Shown here: positions 1-6,694 of the stretch, piece after piece | Numbering within the stretch: the stretch's first letter is position 1 | How the letters are laid out: every line of letters starts with the position of its first letter | NCBI GenBank assembly: GCA_945867255.1 | Contig: CAMBHV010000059.1 | Coordinates: 1-7,355 of the forward strand | Source of the DNA: an uncultured Clostridia bacterium | GTDB lineage: Bacteria > Bacillota > Clostridia > Oscillospirales > Ruminococcaceae | Length of the DNA stretch: 7,355 nt | Reading direction: 5' to 3' | The notes under the pieces: model-generated | Seen by the model: the letters and a program-made list of their open reading frames with translations, nothing else | Database searches by the model: none | What the model was told of the DNA's origin: nothing | Made by a program: the position numbers and the translations under genes

Positions 1-1405
1 TCAGTTTATTTTCTTCGCTCAGCAGGCCCAGCATGCGCCCACGCAGCGTACAGAATTCCCCACCCAGATGCTCTTTGTAGTACGGGTCCAGGTCTTCGTA
101 GTATTCGCTGTAGCTTAGCGTCCAGTTGATGGCAGGGTAATGGCGTGCATATGCCAGTGATTTATCCAGTGCCAAAAAGCAACGGACGAAGCGTTTGGTG
201 TTCTGGGTAACAGGTTCGGAAAAATCCGAACCCTGAGGGGACACTGCACCAATAATGGACACGCTGCCCTTTTCACCATTCAGGCTTTGCACACAGCCGG
301 CGCGCTCGTAAAATGCGGCAAGGCGGCTGGGCAAATAAGCAGGGAAGCCCTCTTCAGCCGGCATTTCCTCCAGACGGCCGGAAATTTCGCGCAATGCCTC
401 GGCCCAACGCGAAGTGGAATCCGCCATCATGGCTACATCGTAACCCATGTCACGGTAATATTCCGCAAGTGTTACACCTGTATAGATGGAAGCTTCACGC
501 GCAGCTACCGGCATGTTGGACGTATTGGCAATCAGGGTTGTGCGTTCCGTCATGGGTTTTCCGCTTTTCGGATCTTCCAATTCGCTGAATTCATTCAGCA
601 CCTGCGTCATTTCGTTGCCACGTTCACCACAGCCAACGTACACAATGATATCGGCATCGCACCATTTGGCAAGCTGATGCTGCGTCATGGTTTTGCCCGT
701 GCCAAACCCACCGGGCACGGCTGCGGCACCGCCTTTAGCGATAGGGAAAAGGCTGTCGATCACGCGCTGGCCTGTGACAAGCGGACGGTTGATGGCTTCC
801 CGCAAAGCAACAGGGCGTGGGGTGCGAATTGGCCACTTCTGCGCAAGATACAGCGTGTGCTCTTCTCCACGAGAGGTTTTTACTTTGCAGATAGGGTCTT
901 TAATGGTATAATGCCCATTTTCTGCGGCCCAGGTGACGGTGCCTGAAATGTCCGGCGGAACCATGCTTTTATGCGTGATAATGCTGGTTTCCGGGCAGCT
1001 GGCGATAAAACTGCCGCCGGTCACCTGTTGGCCGGGTTTTACAAGCACGGTAACATCCCATAACTTTTTTTCGTCCAAGCTGGCCACATGCACACCACTG
1101 GCAATGAAAGCGCCGTGATCTTTCGCGATAGTGGCCAAGGGGCGCTCAATACCGTCAAAAATATTCTGCATGATGCCGGGCCCCAGCGTGGCGCACAAAG
1201 GCGCACCTGTACCGCGCACCGGCTCGCCCACTTTCAGGCCGGCGGTATCCTCATATACCTGAATAGTGGTTTTCTGCGAAGTGATACCGATCACTTCGCC
1301 GATCAGCCCGGCCTCGCCCACGTATACCATTTCCATCATGGAAAAGCCGCGCGCATCCCGCAGCGTAACGACAGGGCCGTTGATCGAATAGATCGTATCG
1401 TTCAT
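1..1405 (-). CDS. atpA: V/A-type ATPase catalytic subunit A (partial, C-terminus off the left edge)
   Basis: This is the nucleotide-hydrolysing head subunit (NtpA in Enterococcus naming), which alternates with subunit B in a hexamer on the cytoplasmic side of the membrane. The frame reads open from the ATG at 1403-1405 to the window edge, giving 468 residues of a family usually near 580-600. The missing part is therefore roughly the last 120 residues. The N-terminal beta-barrel begins MNDTIYSINGPVV. The family-specific insertion (non-homologous region) lies at about residues 110-190. The Walker A loop is GGFGTGKT at 232-239, followed by GCGERGNEM at 258-266 with the catalytic glutamate, and ADSTSRWAEALRE at 328-340. 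The P-loop reads GGFGTGKT where many family members read GPFGSGKT, but it still fits the consensus. The site AAGGAG (1412-1417) sits 6 nt before the ATG and fixes the start. The gap to the upstream E gene is 45 nt, so it is co-transcribed. The identification is very secure. Confidence 0.97.
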   Translation of the reverse strand, partial: MNDTIYSINGPVVTLRDARGFSMMEMVYVGEAGLIGEVIGITSQKTTIQVYEDTAGLKVGEPVRGTGAPLCATLGPGIMQNIFDGIERPLATIAKDHGAFIASGVHVASLDEKKLWDVTVLVKPGQQVTGGSFIASCPETSIITHKSMVPPDISGTVTWAAENGHYTIKDPICKVKTSRGEEHTLYLAQKWPIRTPRPVALREAINRPLVTGQRVIDSLFPIAKGGAAAVPGGFGTGKTMTQHQLAKWCDADIIVYVGCGERGNEMTQVLNEFSELEDPKSGKPMTERTTLIANTSNMPVAAREASIYTGVTLAEYYRDMGYDVAMMADSTSRWAEALREISGRLEEMPAEEGFPAYLPSRLAAFYERAGCVQSLNGEKGSVSIIGAVSPQGSDFSEPVTQNTKRFVRCFLALDKSLAYARHYPAINWTLSYSEYYEDLDPYYKEHLGGEFCTLRGRMLGLLSEENKL

Positions 1406-1450
1406 GGCTTGCTCCTTAATGATATGCCGATTTTGACGCTGTTTTCCGGT

Positions 1451-2077
1451 TTATTGCACACGAAGCCCACACTGGCTCAGAAATGCTTCGCGCTGCGCAG
1501 CAAGGCGATCATCCAGTGTTTCGTCGAACAGCACGTTACCGCATTCCAGCTTCGCACCACCCAGCTGGATGGAATCATCCGGGCACATTTCGCACCGGCT
1601 GTCAGGCAATGCGGCCTGTACCACCTTTTCCAGCAGGGGGATATCGGTTGTGCGTACTCGTACACTGCAGGCCTGGCCTGCGCATGCGGAAGCGTGGCGG
1701 GCAATGCATGTCTGTACAAATGAGGGATACTGCTCGCTTTTGGCAAACGCCTGTGCGGCTTCCCATGCTTCGGCAAACAACCCGTTCACAAGCTGCCGGC
1801 GATACCGCAAAAGTCTGTCCCGGTTTTCGCGACGGGCCACGGCCGCCTCCAGGGCGGCCGCACGTTTTGCGGCACGGCGGTAAGCGTCCAGCTGAGTGTC
1901 TACATTACTGTGTCGGGCTTCATCTACGATTCTCTTGGCTTCTCTTTCGCCTTCCTGCACGATCTGCTGAGCTTCCAGAGAGGCGCTTTTCAACACGGAT
2001 GCTTCAAACATTTCACTGCGCTGTGCATCGGCTGAACTTTCAATGCCCGACATCCGGCCTTTGTTTTTCTGTGCCAT
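1451..2077 (-). CDS. atpE: V/A-type ATPase peripheral stalk subunit E
   Basis: This subunit pairs with subunit H/G to form the peripheral stalk that holds the A/B head against rotation and connects it to subunit I. The product is 208 residues, normal for the family. The N-terminal half (about 20-105) is highly charged and alanine-rich, as expected for a long stalk helix. The C-terminal half is a mixed alpha/beta domain ending in the family-like stretch LGGAKLECGNVLFDETLDDR (about 172-191). The frame can be extended to a GTG at 2086, giving 3 more residues. I choose the ATG at 2075-2077 because GAGGTG (2084-2089) lies exactly 6 nt before it and would overlap the GTG. That site also overlaps the stop codon of the F gene, so F and E are probably translationally coupled. 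Symbol follows the V-type convention (NtpE), not the F-type c-subunit atpE. Confidence 0.93.
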   Translation of the reverse strand: MAQKNKGRMSGIESSADAQRSEMFEASVLKSASLEAQQIVQEGEREAKRIVDEARHSNVDTQLDAYRRAAKRAAALEAAVARRENRDRLLRYRRQLVNGLFAEAWEAAQAFAKSEQYPSFVQTCIARHASACAGQACSVRVRTTDIPLLEKVVQAALPDSRCEMCPDDSIQLGGAKLECGNVLFDETLDDRLAAQREAFLSQCGLRVQ

Positions 2078-2087
2078 TGCCTTCACC

Positions 2088-2396
2088 TCAAATCTTCACG
2101 CCGACTACTTCAGAAATATAGCGCTTGATGCTATCTCCTGGAGTTGAGTCACTGTGGCGGTCCGGCATTTCTACGATGAGTGGGCGTTTGCGTCCCAATT
2201 TATAAGCAAACACCGTTTCGGCGCATTTGGCCACCAGCTTATCGGTGATGAGCACAAGGCCGATTTCCTCATCTGCGCAGGCCTTTTCCAGTGCGGCGCG
2301 CACCTCGTCTTCTTCATGTACCACAACACCGCGCACACCGACCAGCTGCATGCCGGCCAGGGTATCTACGTTGTCGCTGATCAGAAAGTACTTCAT
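2088..2396 (-). CDS. atpF: V/A-type ATPase central-stalk subunit F
   Basis: This subunit binds the central axle subunit D and turns with it, and in known enzymes it affects activity. The product is 102 residues, standard for the family (NtpG in Enterococcus). Family signs are the start MKYFLISDNVDT, the core IGLVLITDKLVAK at about 45-57, the phrase PLIVEMPDRH near 72-81, and the C-terminus SIKRYISEVVGVKI. The ATG at 2394-2396 follows the K stop codon after only 3 nt. No good Shine-Dalgarno sequence precedes it, with only a weak AGG about ten bases away. Its translation therefore probably depends on ribosomes finishing the K gene. Stop codon 2088-2090 overlaps the ribosome site of the E gene. 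Confidence 0.95.
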   Translation of the reverse strand: MKYFLISDNVDTLAGMQLVGVRGVVVHEEDEVRAALEKACADEEIGLVLITDKLVAKCAETVFAYKLGRKRPLIVEMPDRHSDSTPGDSIKRYISEVVGVKI

Positions 2397-2399
2397 GGC

Positions 2400-2735
2400 T
2401 TACAGCCTAGACAGGATCAGGATGGAGATCAGCATGCCATACAGGGCAATGCCTTCGCCAAGGGCCACGAAGATCAGCGCTTTACCGAAGCTTTTCGGGT
2501 CTTCTGTCAATGCGCCGATTGCGGCCGGTGCACCTGCGCCTACGGCGATGCCGGCACCAATGCCGGCAATGCCCACGCTGAGTGCCGCGGCAAGATAACC
2601 AAGGCCGCTGTTCATGTCGGCGGGTGCTGCAGTGGCCTCACCCTCAGCAAACGCCATGGAAGAGAAGGCACAGGCCAGCACCAGGGCAAGGGCCAGCACC
2701 AGCAGGATACGAGCTTTGTGTTTCATCTGTTTCAT
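2400..2735 (-). CDS. atpK: V/A-type ATPase rotor-ring proteolipid, subunit K (single hairpin with N-terminal signal-like segment)
   Basis: This protein forms the membrane ring that carries ions past subunit I. The product is 111 residues. Residues 1-30 look like a signal peptide: basic MKQMKHKAR, then a leucine/valine/alanine core, then an AFA motif before EGE. Cleavage there would leave about 81 residues, the size of an 8-kDa proteolipid. The mature part has two helices: a glycine-rich one (about 44-75) and KALIFVALGEGIALYGMLIS (85-104), with the ion-binding carboxylate at Glu94. The first helix has valine where Na+-binding rings such as Ilyobacter have glutamine, and Gly follows Glu94 instead of Ser/Thr; this suggests proton use (inference). 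Enterococcus NtpK has two hairpins, this has one. The frame extends to 2807, but AGGAGG at 2744-2749, 8 nt before the ATG at 2733-2735, marks the true start. An alternative lipobox-like VLAC (19-22) seems less likely. Confidence 0.93.
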   Translation of the reverse strand: MKQMKHKARILLVLALALVLACAFSSMAFAEGEATAAPADMNSGLGYLAAALSVGIAGIGAGIAVGAGAPAAIGALTEDPKSFGKALIFVALGEGIALYGMLISILILSRL

Positions 2736-2743
2736 GAGAATTT

Positions 2744-2749
2744 CCTCCT
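2744..2749 (-). promoter_or_regulatory. Strong ribosome binding site of atpK
   Basis: A perfect AGGAGG on the minus strand lies 8 nt before the ATG of the ring subunit and rules out the 24-residue longer reading. It is among the strongest sites in the operon, fitting a subunit needed in many copies per enzyme. One base upstream stands a 7-bp hairpin. Confidence 0.85.
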
Positions 2750-2750
2750 T

Positions 2751-2767
2751 TGCGCGCATTGCGCGCA
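2751..2767 (-). other. Hairpin directly upstream of the atpK ribosome site
   Basis: TGCGCGC, a 3-nt loop, then GCGCGCA form a perfect 7-bp, all-but-one G/C stem in the 68-nt gap between the I and K genes. No T-run follows, so it is not a terminator. It could keep the adjacent ribosome site unpaired, or mark a processing or mRNA-stability boundary (inference). Confidence 0.6.
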
Positions 2768-2782
2768 GCTTTTTCGGTATTT

Positions 2783-2800
2783 CAGGTGCAAGTGCACCCG
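2783..2800 (-). other. Second hairpin in the atpI-atpK gap
   Basis: Just after the atpI stop codon the transcript can form a 7-bp stem (including one G-U pair) around a 4-nt loop. Its core is GGTGC paired with GCACC. It lacks a following U-tract, which argues against a terminator. With its neighbour at 2751-2767 it fills much of the longest gap in the operon. Confidence 0.5.
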
Positions 2801-2803
2801 GCT

Positions 2804-4756
2804 TCAATTCTGCGCACGCTGCGCAAGGGTTTGGAACGCGAGCGGAGCAAATTCTCTGCCGTTCGCGTCAAAAAAGCGGCTGAATATCTCGTAAAATTCA
2901 AGGCGAAGTACCTGGATGCCCACAAACAGGCCTTCCAGCGCCATCACGAACAGGTTGCCCACCACGACAATCAGAACATATAATGGGCCACTTGTCATTT
3001 CCGCAAGGGTGAACACCACAGTCATCATACCGGCATGGGCCAGAACAAACCCGCCTACACGCAGAAAGCTCATGGTGTTAGAAGCAAAGCTCAATAGAGC
3101 ATCAAACATTTCAAAGAATCCGTTGAGCAGGATCTCGCCGGGTTTCCCGGGAGAATTTCCCTGCGACAGTTGCACGATAGGTTCCGCAAAATACATCATC
3201 AGGAACGGAACTACCAGGCATACAATGATAAAGGGCACGCTGCCTACAAAGGGAAGGGGAATGCCTACTACGCTCAAAAGCAAAGCAATAAGAGAAAGGT
3301 AGAACACAAGACCGGCAAGCCCGTTGACAGAAAAGATGCCCTTCACGGTTTGGCCGCGCCGTACATCACACGCGACCCCGGTAAGAATCGCCGCCACAAT
3401 AATAAACACGCCGGCTGCCACACTCAAAATCAGAATGGCGTTAATGGAATCCGGTTGTAACACTTCTACGGGTTTTTCTGCGAACCCCATAGTGCGGTAC
3501 ATCCCATCCAATGCATGTTCAAAACCAAATACGCTGCCGTATACAAACCCGAATAATACGGAAAAAATGCTGCATCTTGTCAAAATCAGGCCGATGTCCA
3601 TGTGCATTTTTTTGTACATGATGAAAAAGCCGATTAACCCGAGCAAAATACCCTGGCCCACATCGCCAAACATCACGCCGAACAGGATGGCATAGGTGAC
3701 ACTCACAAAGAGTGTGGGGTCTAAATCGCCATATCCAGGAAGGCCGTACATTTTTACAAACATTTCAAACGGGCGTGAAAACCAGTTGTTTTTCAGTTTC
3801 ACCGGCGGTGTATTACCTGCAAGTTTTGCATCGACACCAGCCGCTTCATCCGACAGTAGCCGCACATCAGAGACCTGTTTTAATGCTGCCTGAACATCCT
3901 GCACACGCTCTGCGGGAACATAGCCGCTGATATAGTAAGAGTGATCCAGCAGCACCACATAATGCCGCATGCTGAATACCTGTGCTTCATAGTGCAGCCA
4001 CAGTGCCATCTGGCACAAAAGATCCAGCTCGGCCGGGCTTGCCACATCTGCCATCTGTGACAGGGCGTCGCGCTCTTCCGAAAGCTGTTGTTGTTCACTG
4101 ATCAGCTTGGCAATGGCATCCTGCGGGGTGCCGTGCACGAAATCGGGAACCCAGAGCCGCTCGAAAAACAATGAAGCAAAGATGGCATCTACCGCATCAG
4201 CATGTTCTGCCGGCACAAAGTACATACCCCAGTAGAACTCTCCGTCAAAGTCATACTGCCGGAACGTAAACGTGCCGTCTTCATAATACGGCAGCTTCAC
4301 GTAGCTGTCTTTCGGCAGGCGGCCAAAACGAACCTTCAGAAATTTGCAGCTGAAAATTTCATCCATAGTGGCGTCAAGGCCCGTCAGGTGATACAGCTGT
4401 TCTTTGGTTTGCTCACAGGAGGCGATGCGGGCATTCAGTTCCGCCATGCGCTGCCCGCGCTTGGCCACTTCGGCAGAAAACCGTTCTACCGTGCTCTGTA
4501 CTTGCTCCAGTGTAAACGCCTGAGATGGCGTAAGGCTTTGCTCAGGCGGTGTACGCCCAAGATCTTTTAAAAGCCCAAGCGCCTGCGTCAGCAGGGGTTC
4601 AAATATGTTTTCCTCTTCCTGGGCGGACTGCTGGGCCACAAACGCCTTTGCGTCGTCGGGGTCAAAGCAGGAAAGGCCTGCAAGCAGTTCCAGAACGGCA
4701 CGTGGCTCGCGCCCGTCGCCGTAGATGTTCACATGCTCCATCTTTACCATGCCCAT
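2804..4756 (-). CDS. atpI: V/A-type ATPase membrane stator subunit I
   Basis: This large membrane subunit (subunit a type, NtpI) provides the ion half-channels facing the rotor ring and anchors the peripheral stalks. With the chosen start it is 650 residues, normal for the family. Residues 1 to about 340 form the cytoplasmic part, with charged helical stretches near 75-120 and 210-240. The membrane half begins after the family signature MYGLPGYGDLDPT (about 336-348) and has about seven or eight hydrophobic segments, with FGVMFGDVGQG in the first. The segment NTMSFLRVGGFVLAHAG (about 560-576) carries the essential channel arginine near 566. VGIQVLRLEFYEIFSRFF (about 613-630) is the conserved C-terminal helix. 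The frame extends to a GTG at 4768, but GAGGTG (4766-4771) lies 9 nt before the ATG at 4754-4756; a downstream ATG at 4750 is possible. It lies 46 nt after the C gene. Confidence 0.95.
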   Translation of the reverse strand: MGMVKMEHVNIYGDGREPRAVLELLAGLSCFDPDDAKAFVAQQSAQEEENIFEPLLTQALGLLKDLGRTPPEQSLTPSQAFTLEQVQSTVERFSAEVAKRGQRMAELNARIASCEQTKEQLYHLTGLDATMDEIFSCKFLKVRFGRLPKDSYVKLPYYEDGTFTFRQYDFDGEFYWGMYFVPAEHADAVDAIFASLFFERLWVPDFVHGTPQDAIAKLISEQQQLSEERDALSQMADVASPAELDLLCQMALWLHYEAQVFSMRHYVVLLDHSYYISGYVPAERVQDVQAALKQVSDVRLLSDEAAGVDAKLAGNTPPVKLKNNWFSRPFEMFVKMYGLPGYGDLDPTLFVSVTYAILFGVMFGDVGQGILLGLIGFFIMYKKMHMDIGLILTRCSIFSVLFGFVYGSVFGFEHALDGMYRTMGFAEKPVEVLQPDSINAILILSVAAGVFIIVAAILTGVACDVRRGQTVKGIFSVNGLAGLVFYLSLIALLLSVVGIPLPFVGSVPFIIVCLVVPFLMMYFAEPIVQLSQGNSPGKPGEILLNGFFEMFDALLSFASNTMSFLRVGGFVLAHAGMMTVVFTLAEMTSGPLYVLIVVVGNLFVMALEGLFVGIQVLRLEFYEIFSRFFDANGREFAPLAFQTLAQRAQN

Positions 4757-4802
4757 GCACAAATGCACCTCACTTTTTACTGCACCCTGATGCGGGGCTG
4801 CC

Positions 4803-5855
4803 TCAGTATTTCAGAAACGCGGCGATGTCCTCCGGGAAAAGACCATACCGCACGCCTTCGATGATGTTGATGATGTTGCTGCGCTCGATATCAGAGAGCA
4901 CCAGCAGTGCCGCCAGCACCGTGTGCGGCGTGGACGAAAAATGAATCAGCCGTTCGGCTGTCCGGTGCAGCACACGCTGCTCGGCTGCCTCGTTTTGGCC
5001 GGCCTGTCCCTCCCGGCGCTCTCCGTATACAGCGGCAGCCCGCGATGCATTGTACAGGCGTAAGAATTCTGCTGAATCACGCGCACCGGCCAGCTGCTCC
5101 ATCTTACGCTGACTCAACACATTCCAGAAAGGAAGCAGAAGACTGCGCAATACAGCCGGTGTGAACTGACCGGGGAAAAATGTCTTCGCACGATAGATCA
5201 TGTCCAGATTGTAGATCTCTACCTGCTGCAAAAAAAGGAGGCGGGTATTCCGGGCTGCAGCTCCTTTCAAATCGCGCTCGATCAACTGAAACACCGTTTT
5301 ATAATAGTAGGTTTCAAACGCGTGTTCACAGGCAAGATAGTCCAGCTGTTCTCCCTGCGGGGGCAATACACTTTGTAAAACCTTGGCATACGGTGTGCCT
5401 GCCAGTACGGGAAGACATTGGGCGGGTGTTTCTGCCTTAGCAAGAGCTAAAAGATTGAAACTGGTTTTGTCAGCAAGGAACCCCGGCAAATGCACAATGT
5501 AGTGATGATGAAACCCCATGGACAAAAGGCGAAGCTTGGTAAGCAGCTCATCTATTTCGCACCGCATCAGAAAATACGCCCCGAAATGCCCTTTGCGAAA
5601 TGAGTAGCGCATCAAAGATTCATATTTAAAAAACACATCTTTGCGCAGGGCCTCTTCCAGCTGTGCACGGTGCAGGTTGGTTTGAGAAACACCTGCAAGA
5701 CAGTTCTTGAAGGAAGGGTGTGCCTGAAGCGCGGCTGTCACTTCGATTACGCTGCGTTTTCGGGCAAGCGACTCATATTCAGTTTTGGTCAACCTTCGCG
5801 CTGCAATGGCCTTGGCCTTCGGCACGATGGCAAGTGCGCTGAGAGAATTCAGCAT
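4803..5855 (-). CDS. atpC: V/A-type ATPase socket subunit C
   Basis: This is the funnel-shaped subunit (d type, NtpC) that sits on the cytoplasmic face of the rotor ring and receives the central axle made of D and F. The product is 350 residues, close to the usual 320-390. Sequence identity to the family is modest to the eye, but three points support it: a mostly helical, Arg/Leu-rich make-up without membrane segments, the C-terminal pattern DIERSNIINIIEGVRYGLFP followed by EDIAAFLKY, and its place among other subunit genes. A GTG at 5861 is in frame two codons earlier. AAAGGGGG (5864-5871) sits 8 nt before the ATG at 5853-5855 and only 2 nt before the GTG, so the ATG is preferred. It starts 30 nt after the H gene ends. 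Its position ahead of I is unlike the Enterococcus operon. Confidence 0.9.
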   Translation of the reverse strand: MLNSLSALAIVPKAKAIAARRLTKTEYESLARKRSVIEVTAALQAHPSFKNCLAGVSQTNLHRAQLEEALRKDVFFKYESLMRYSFRKGHFGAYFLMRCEIDELLTKLRLLSMGFHHHYIVHLPGFLADKTSFNLLALAKAETPAQCLPVLAGTPYAKVLQSVLPPQGEQLDYLACEHAFETYYYKTVFQLIERDLKGAAARNTRLLFLQQVEIYNLDMIYRAKTFFPGQFTPAVLRSLLLPFWNVLSQRKMEQLAGARDSAEFLRLYNASRAAAVYGERREGQAGQNEAAEQRVLHRTAERLIHFSSTPHTVLAALLVLSDIERSNIINIIEGVRYGLFPEDIAAFLKY

Positions 5856-5885
5856 GCGCACATCCCCCTTTCCCGTGCAGCAGGC

Positions 5886-6197
5886 TTACGCCTGAAGCAT
5901 TTCACTGCAAACCTGTTTCAACCAGGCGTCACGGTTGGTGTTGAACCGTTCATCCAGCGTATGCTTGGCAGCAAGGAATTCCTGCTCCAGCGCTTTGGCC
6001 TGTGCCTGCTTTTCCTGCGTGAGCGCGGCATCTACCTGGGCCTTTCCGTCCGCAAGGCGCTTTTCGTCTGCCTGACGGATCACTTCAGCCTGTGCATGCG
6101 CATCAGAAATGGCCTGCGCTTTTTGCCCGCGTGCCTTTTCAATCATGTCACGAGCCTTACGGTCTGTTGCCAGCATCAATTCTACGAACTGTTCCAC
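5886..6197 (-). CDS. atpH: V/A-type ATPase peripheral stalk subunit H/G (GTG start)
   Basis: This is the partner of subunit E in the right-handed coiled-coil peripheral stalk (called H in archaea, G or NtpF in bacteria). The product is 103 residues, as usual for the family. It is one long, charged, alanine/glutamine-rich helix, with coiled-coil character from about residue 12 to 85 (KARDMIEKARGQKAQAISDA and onward). There is no membrane span. The frame continues upstream to a TTG at 6227, but a perfect AGGAGGTG (6206-6213) lies inside that extension, 8 nt before a GTG at 6195-6197, so translation should begin at VEQFVELML with GTG read as Met. It is the first gene of the operon, as NtpF is in Enterococcus. 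Such short coiled coils diverge fast, so the call rests on composition, size and context. Confidence 0.87.
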   Translation of the reverse strand: MEQFVELMLATDRKARDMIEKARGQKAQAISDAHAQAEVIRQADEKRLADGKAQVDAALTQEKQAQAKALEQEFLAAKHTLDERFNTNRDAWLKQVCSEMLQA

Positions 6198-6205
6198 GGC
6201 AAAAA

Positions 6206-6213
6206 CACCTCCT
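6206..6213 (-). promoter_or_regulatory. Ribosome binding site deciding the GTG start of atpH
   Basis: AGGAGGTG on the minus strand, with 8 nt to the GTG at 6195-6197, is a near-ideal Shine-Dalgarno sequence. It makes the longer upstream reading (from TTG at 6227) untenable because the site would lie within it. Confidence 0.85.
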
Positions 6214-6275
6214 GTATGGTTCCACAAGTAGCCACAAAAGGCAGGGCCCGCTGGGCATCCTGTGTTAACATTTAG

Positions 6276-6309
6276 ATTTTAGCATACTCTCTTCGCAGGG
6301 AAATATCAA
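6276..6309 (-). promoter_or_regulatory. Likely SigA promoter of the V-ATPase operon
   Basis: On the minus strand TTGATA (6304-6309, 5 of 6 consensus) is followed after exactly 17 nt by TATGCT (6281-6286, 4 of 6). Overlapping it is TGCTAAAAT (6276-6284), an extended -10 form that could be used instead. Transcription would begin near 6270-6275 and leave a leader of about 75 nt before atpH. No other comparable promoter is seen between the seven genes, but internal promoters cannot be excluded by eye. Confidence 0.65.
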
Positions 6310-6590
6310 GGGAGGATTGCGGAAAAATTATCAAACTTCCACGCTTGTTTTTTTGTGCAATTTTGAACAATTTGCAGTTCCGATCCGGAGGAGGACCAAA
6401 GTGCTGATTTCTGTTTCTGATGTGATCTGTCCTGGCATGTGCGAAGCTTTGGCTTGTTAGATTTCGCATGCTTCATTACAGCTCTTTCAGAAAACTTTCT
6501 GAGCATAAACGATCTGTGTGCATGAGGCTTTGTCAGCGCATGCGCTTTTTTCATCCCCTGTGTCCGTGCCCTCTTTCCTTTTTAGAACAA
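6310..6590. other. Intergenic stretch without a convincing gene
   Basis: About 280 bases lie between the operon promoter and the divergent promoter. Open frames here (for instance minus 6306-6554, 82 codons) have a basic, low-complexity product and no ribosome site at proper spacing, so I do not call them. Small inverted repeats are present: TCAGAA/TTCTGA at 6487-6502, TGCGAA/TTCGCA at 6440-6468, and the 12-base palindrome AGCGCATGCGCT at 6535-6546 followed by a T-run. The last could be a weak terminator for a plus-strand transcript, but no transcript start is evident. Confidence 0.5.
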
Positions 6591-6602
6591 ATTGGATATA
6601 AT
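6574..6602 (+). promoter_or_regulatory. Likely promoter of the divergent small membrane-protein gene
   Basis: A perfect TATAAT at 6597-6602 is the strongest -10 box on the plus strand here. The hexamer 17 nt upstream, TTTCCT at 6574-6579, matches the -35 consensus at only 3 of 6 positions, so an activator or tolerance of a weak -35 would be needed. Start would be near 6608-6610, giving a leader of about 100 nt. Confidence 0.6.
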
Positions 6603-6621
6603 AGTTTATGGAAATTTTGAA

Positions 6622-6694
6622 ACTGGCAGAGTTCGCTGTTCTTTAACGGGTATGCCAGTCGCCGTGCGATGATGTGCCGCGGAATGCATGCGGC
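6622..6694 (+). other. Structured 5' leader with inverted repeats
   Basis: ACTGGCA (6622-6628) pairs perfectly with TGCCAGT (6653-6659). Nested inside is CTGTT (6636-6640) with AACGG (6645-6649, one G-U pair). A second stem, GCCGC (6676-6680) with GCGGC (6690-6694), ends directly at the ribosome site GGGGAGG (6695-6701). I recognise no known riboswitch class. The arrangement could modulate translation of the gene at 6708, or be chance. Confidence 0.4.

Noticed and set aside
287..946. Plus-strand open frame of 219 codons
   Set aside because: It lies wholly antisense to subunit A, whose minus-strand protein is unmistakable, and its product resembles no protein family.
1088..1723. Plus-strand open frame of 211 codons, and a similar one at 1483-2121
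   Set aside because: Both are antisense to the E and A genes, have odd composition rich in His, Cys and Arg, and lack ribosome sites at sensible spacing.
2751..2800. Hairpins between atpI and atpK as an internal transcription terminator
   Set aside because: Neither stem is followed by a U-run, and the essential ring, F, E and A genes lie downstream.
2154..2894. Plus-strand open frame of 246 codons
   Set aside because: It is antisense to F, K and the end of I, all well supported; it crosses three genes and the intergenic hairpins, as a shadow frame would.
4766..4773. GTG at 4768 as the start of subunit I
   Set aside because: The GTG is part of the Shine-Dalgarno sequence GAGGTG itself; the ATG 9 nt downstream is correctly spaced.
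6200..6275. Riboswitch or attenuator in the operon leader
   Set aside because: The leader is about 75 nt, has only a small GGGCCC palindrome and no terminator-like stem plus U-run.
6306..6554. Minus-strand frame of 82 codons upstream of the operon
   Set aside because: Its ATG follows AGGGG with no spacing, the product is basic and featureless, and its 3' end runs into the operon promoter's -35 box at 6304-6309.
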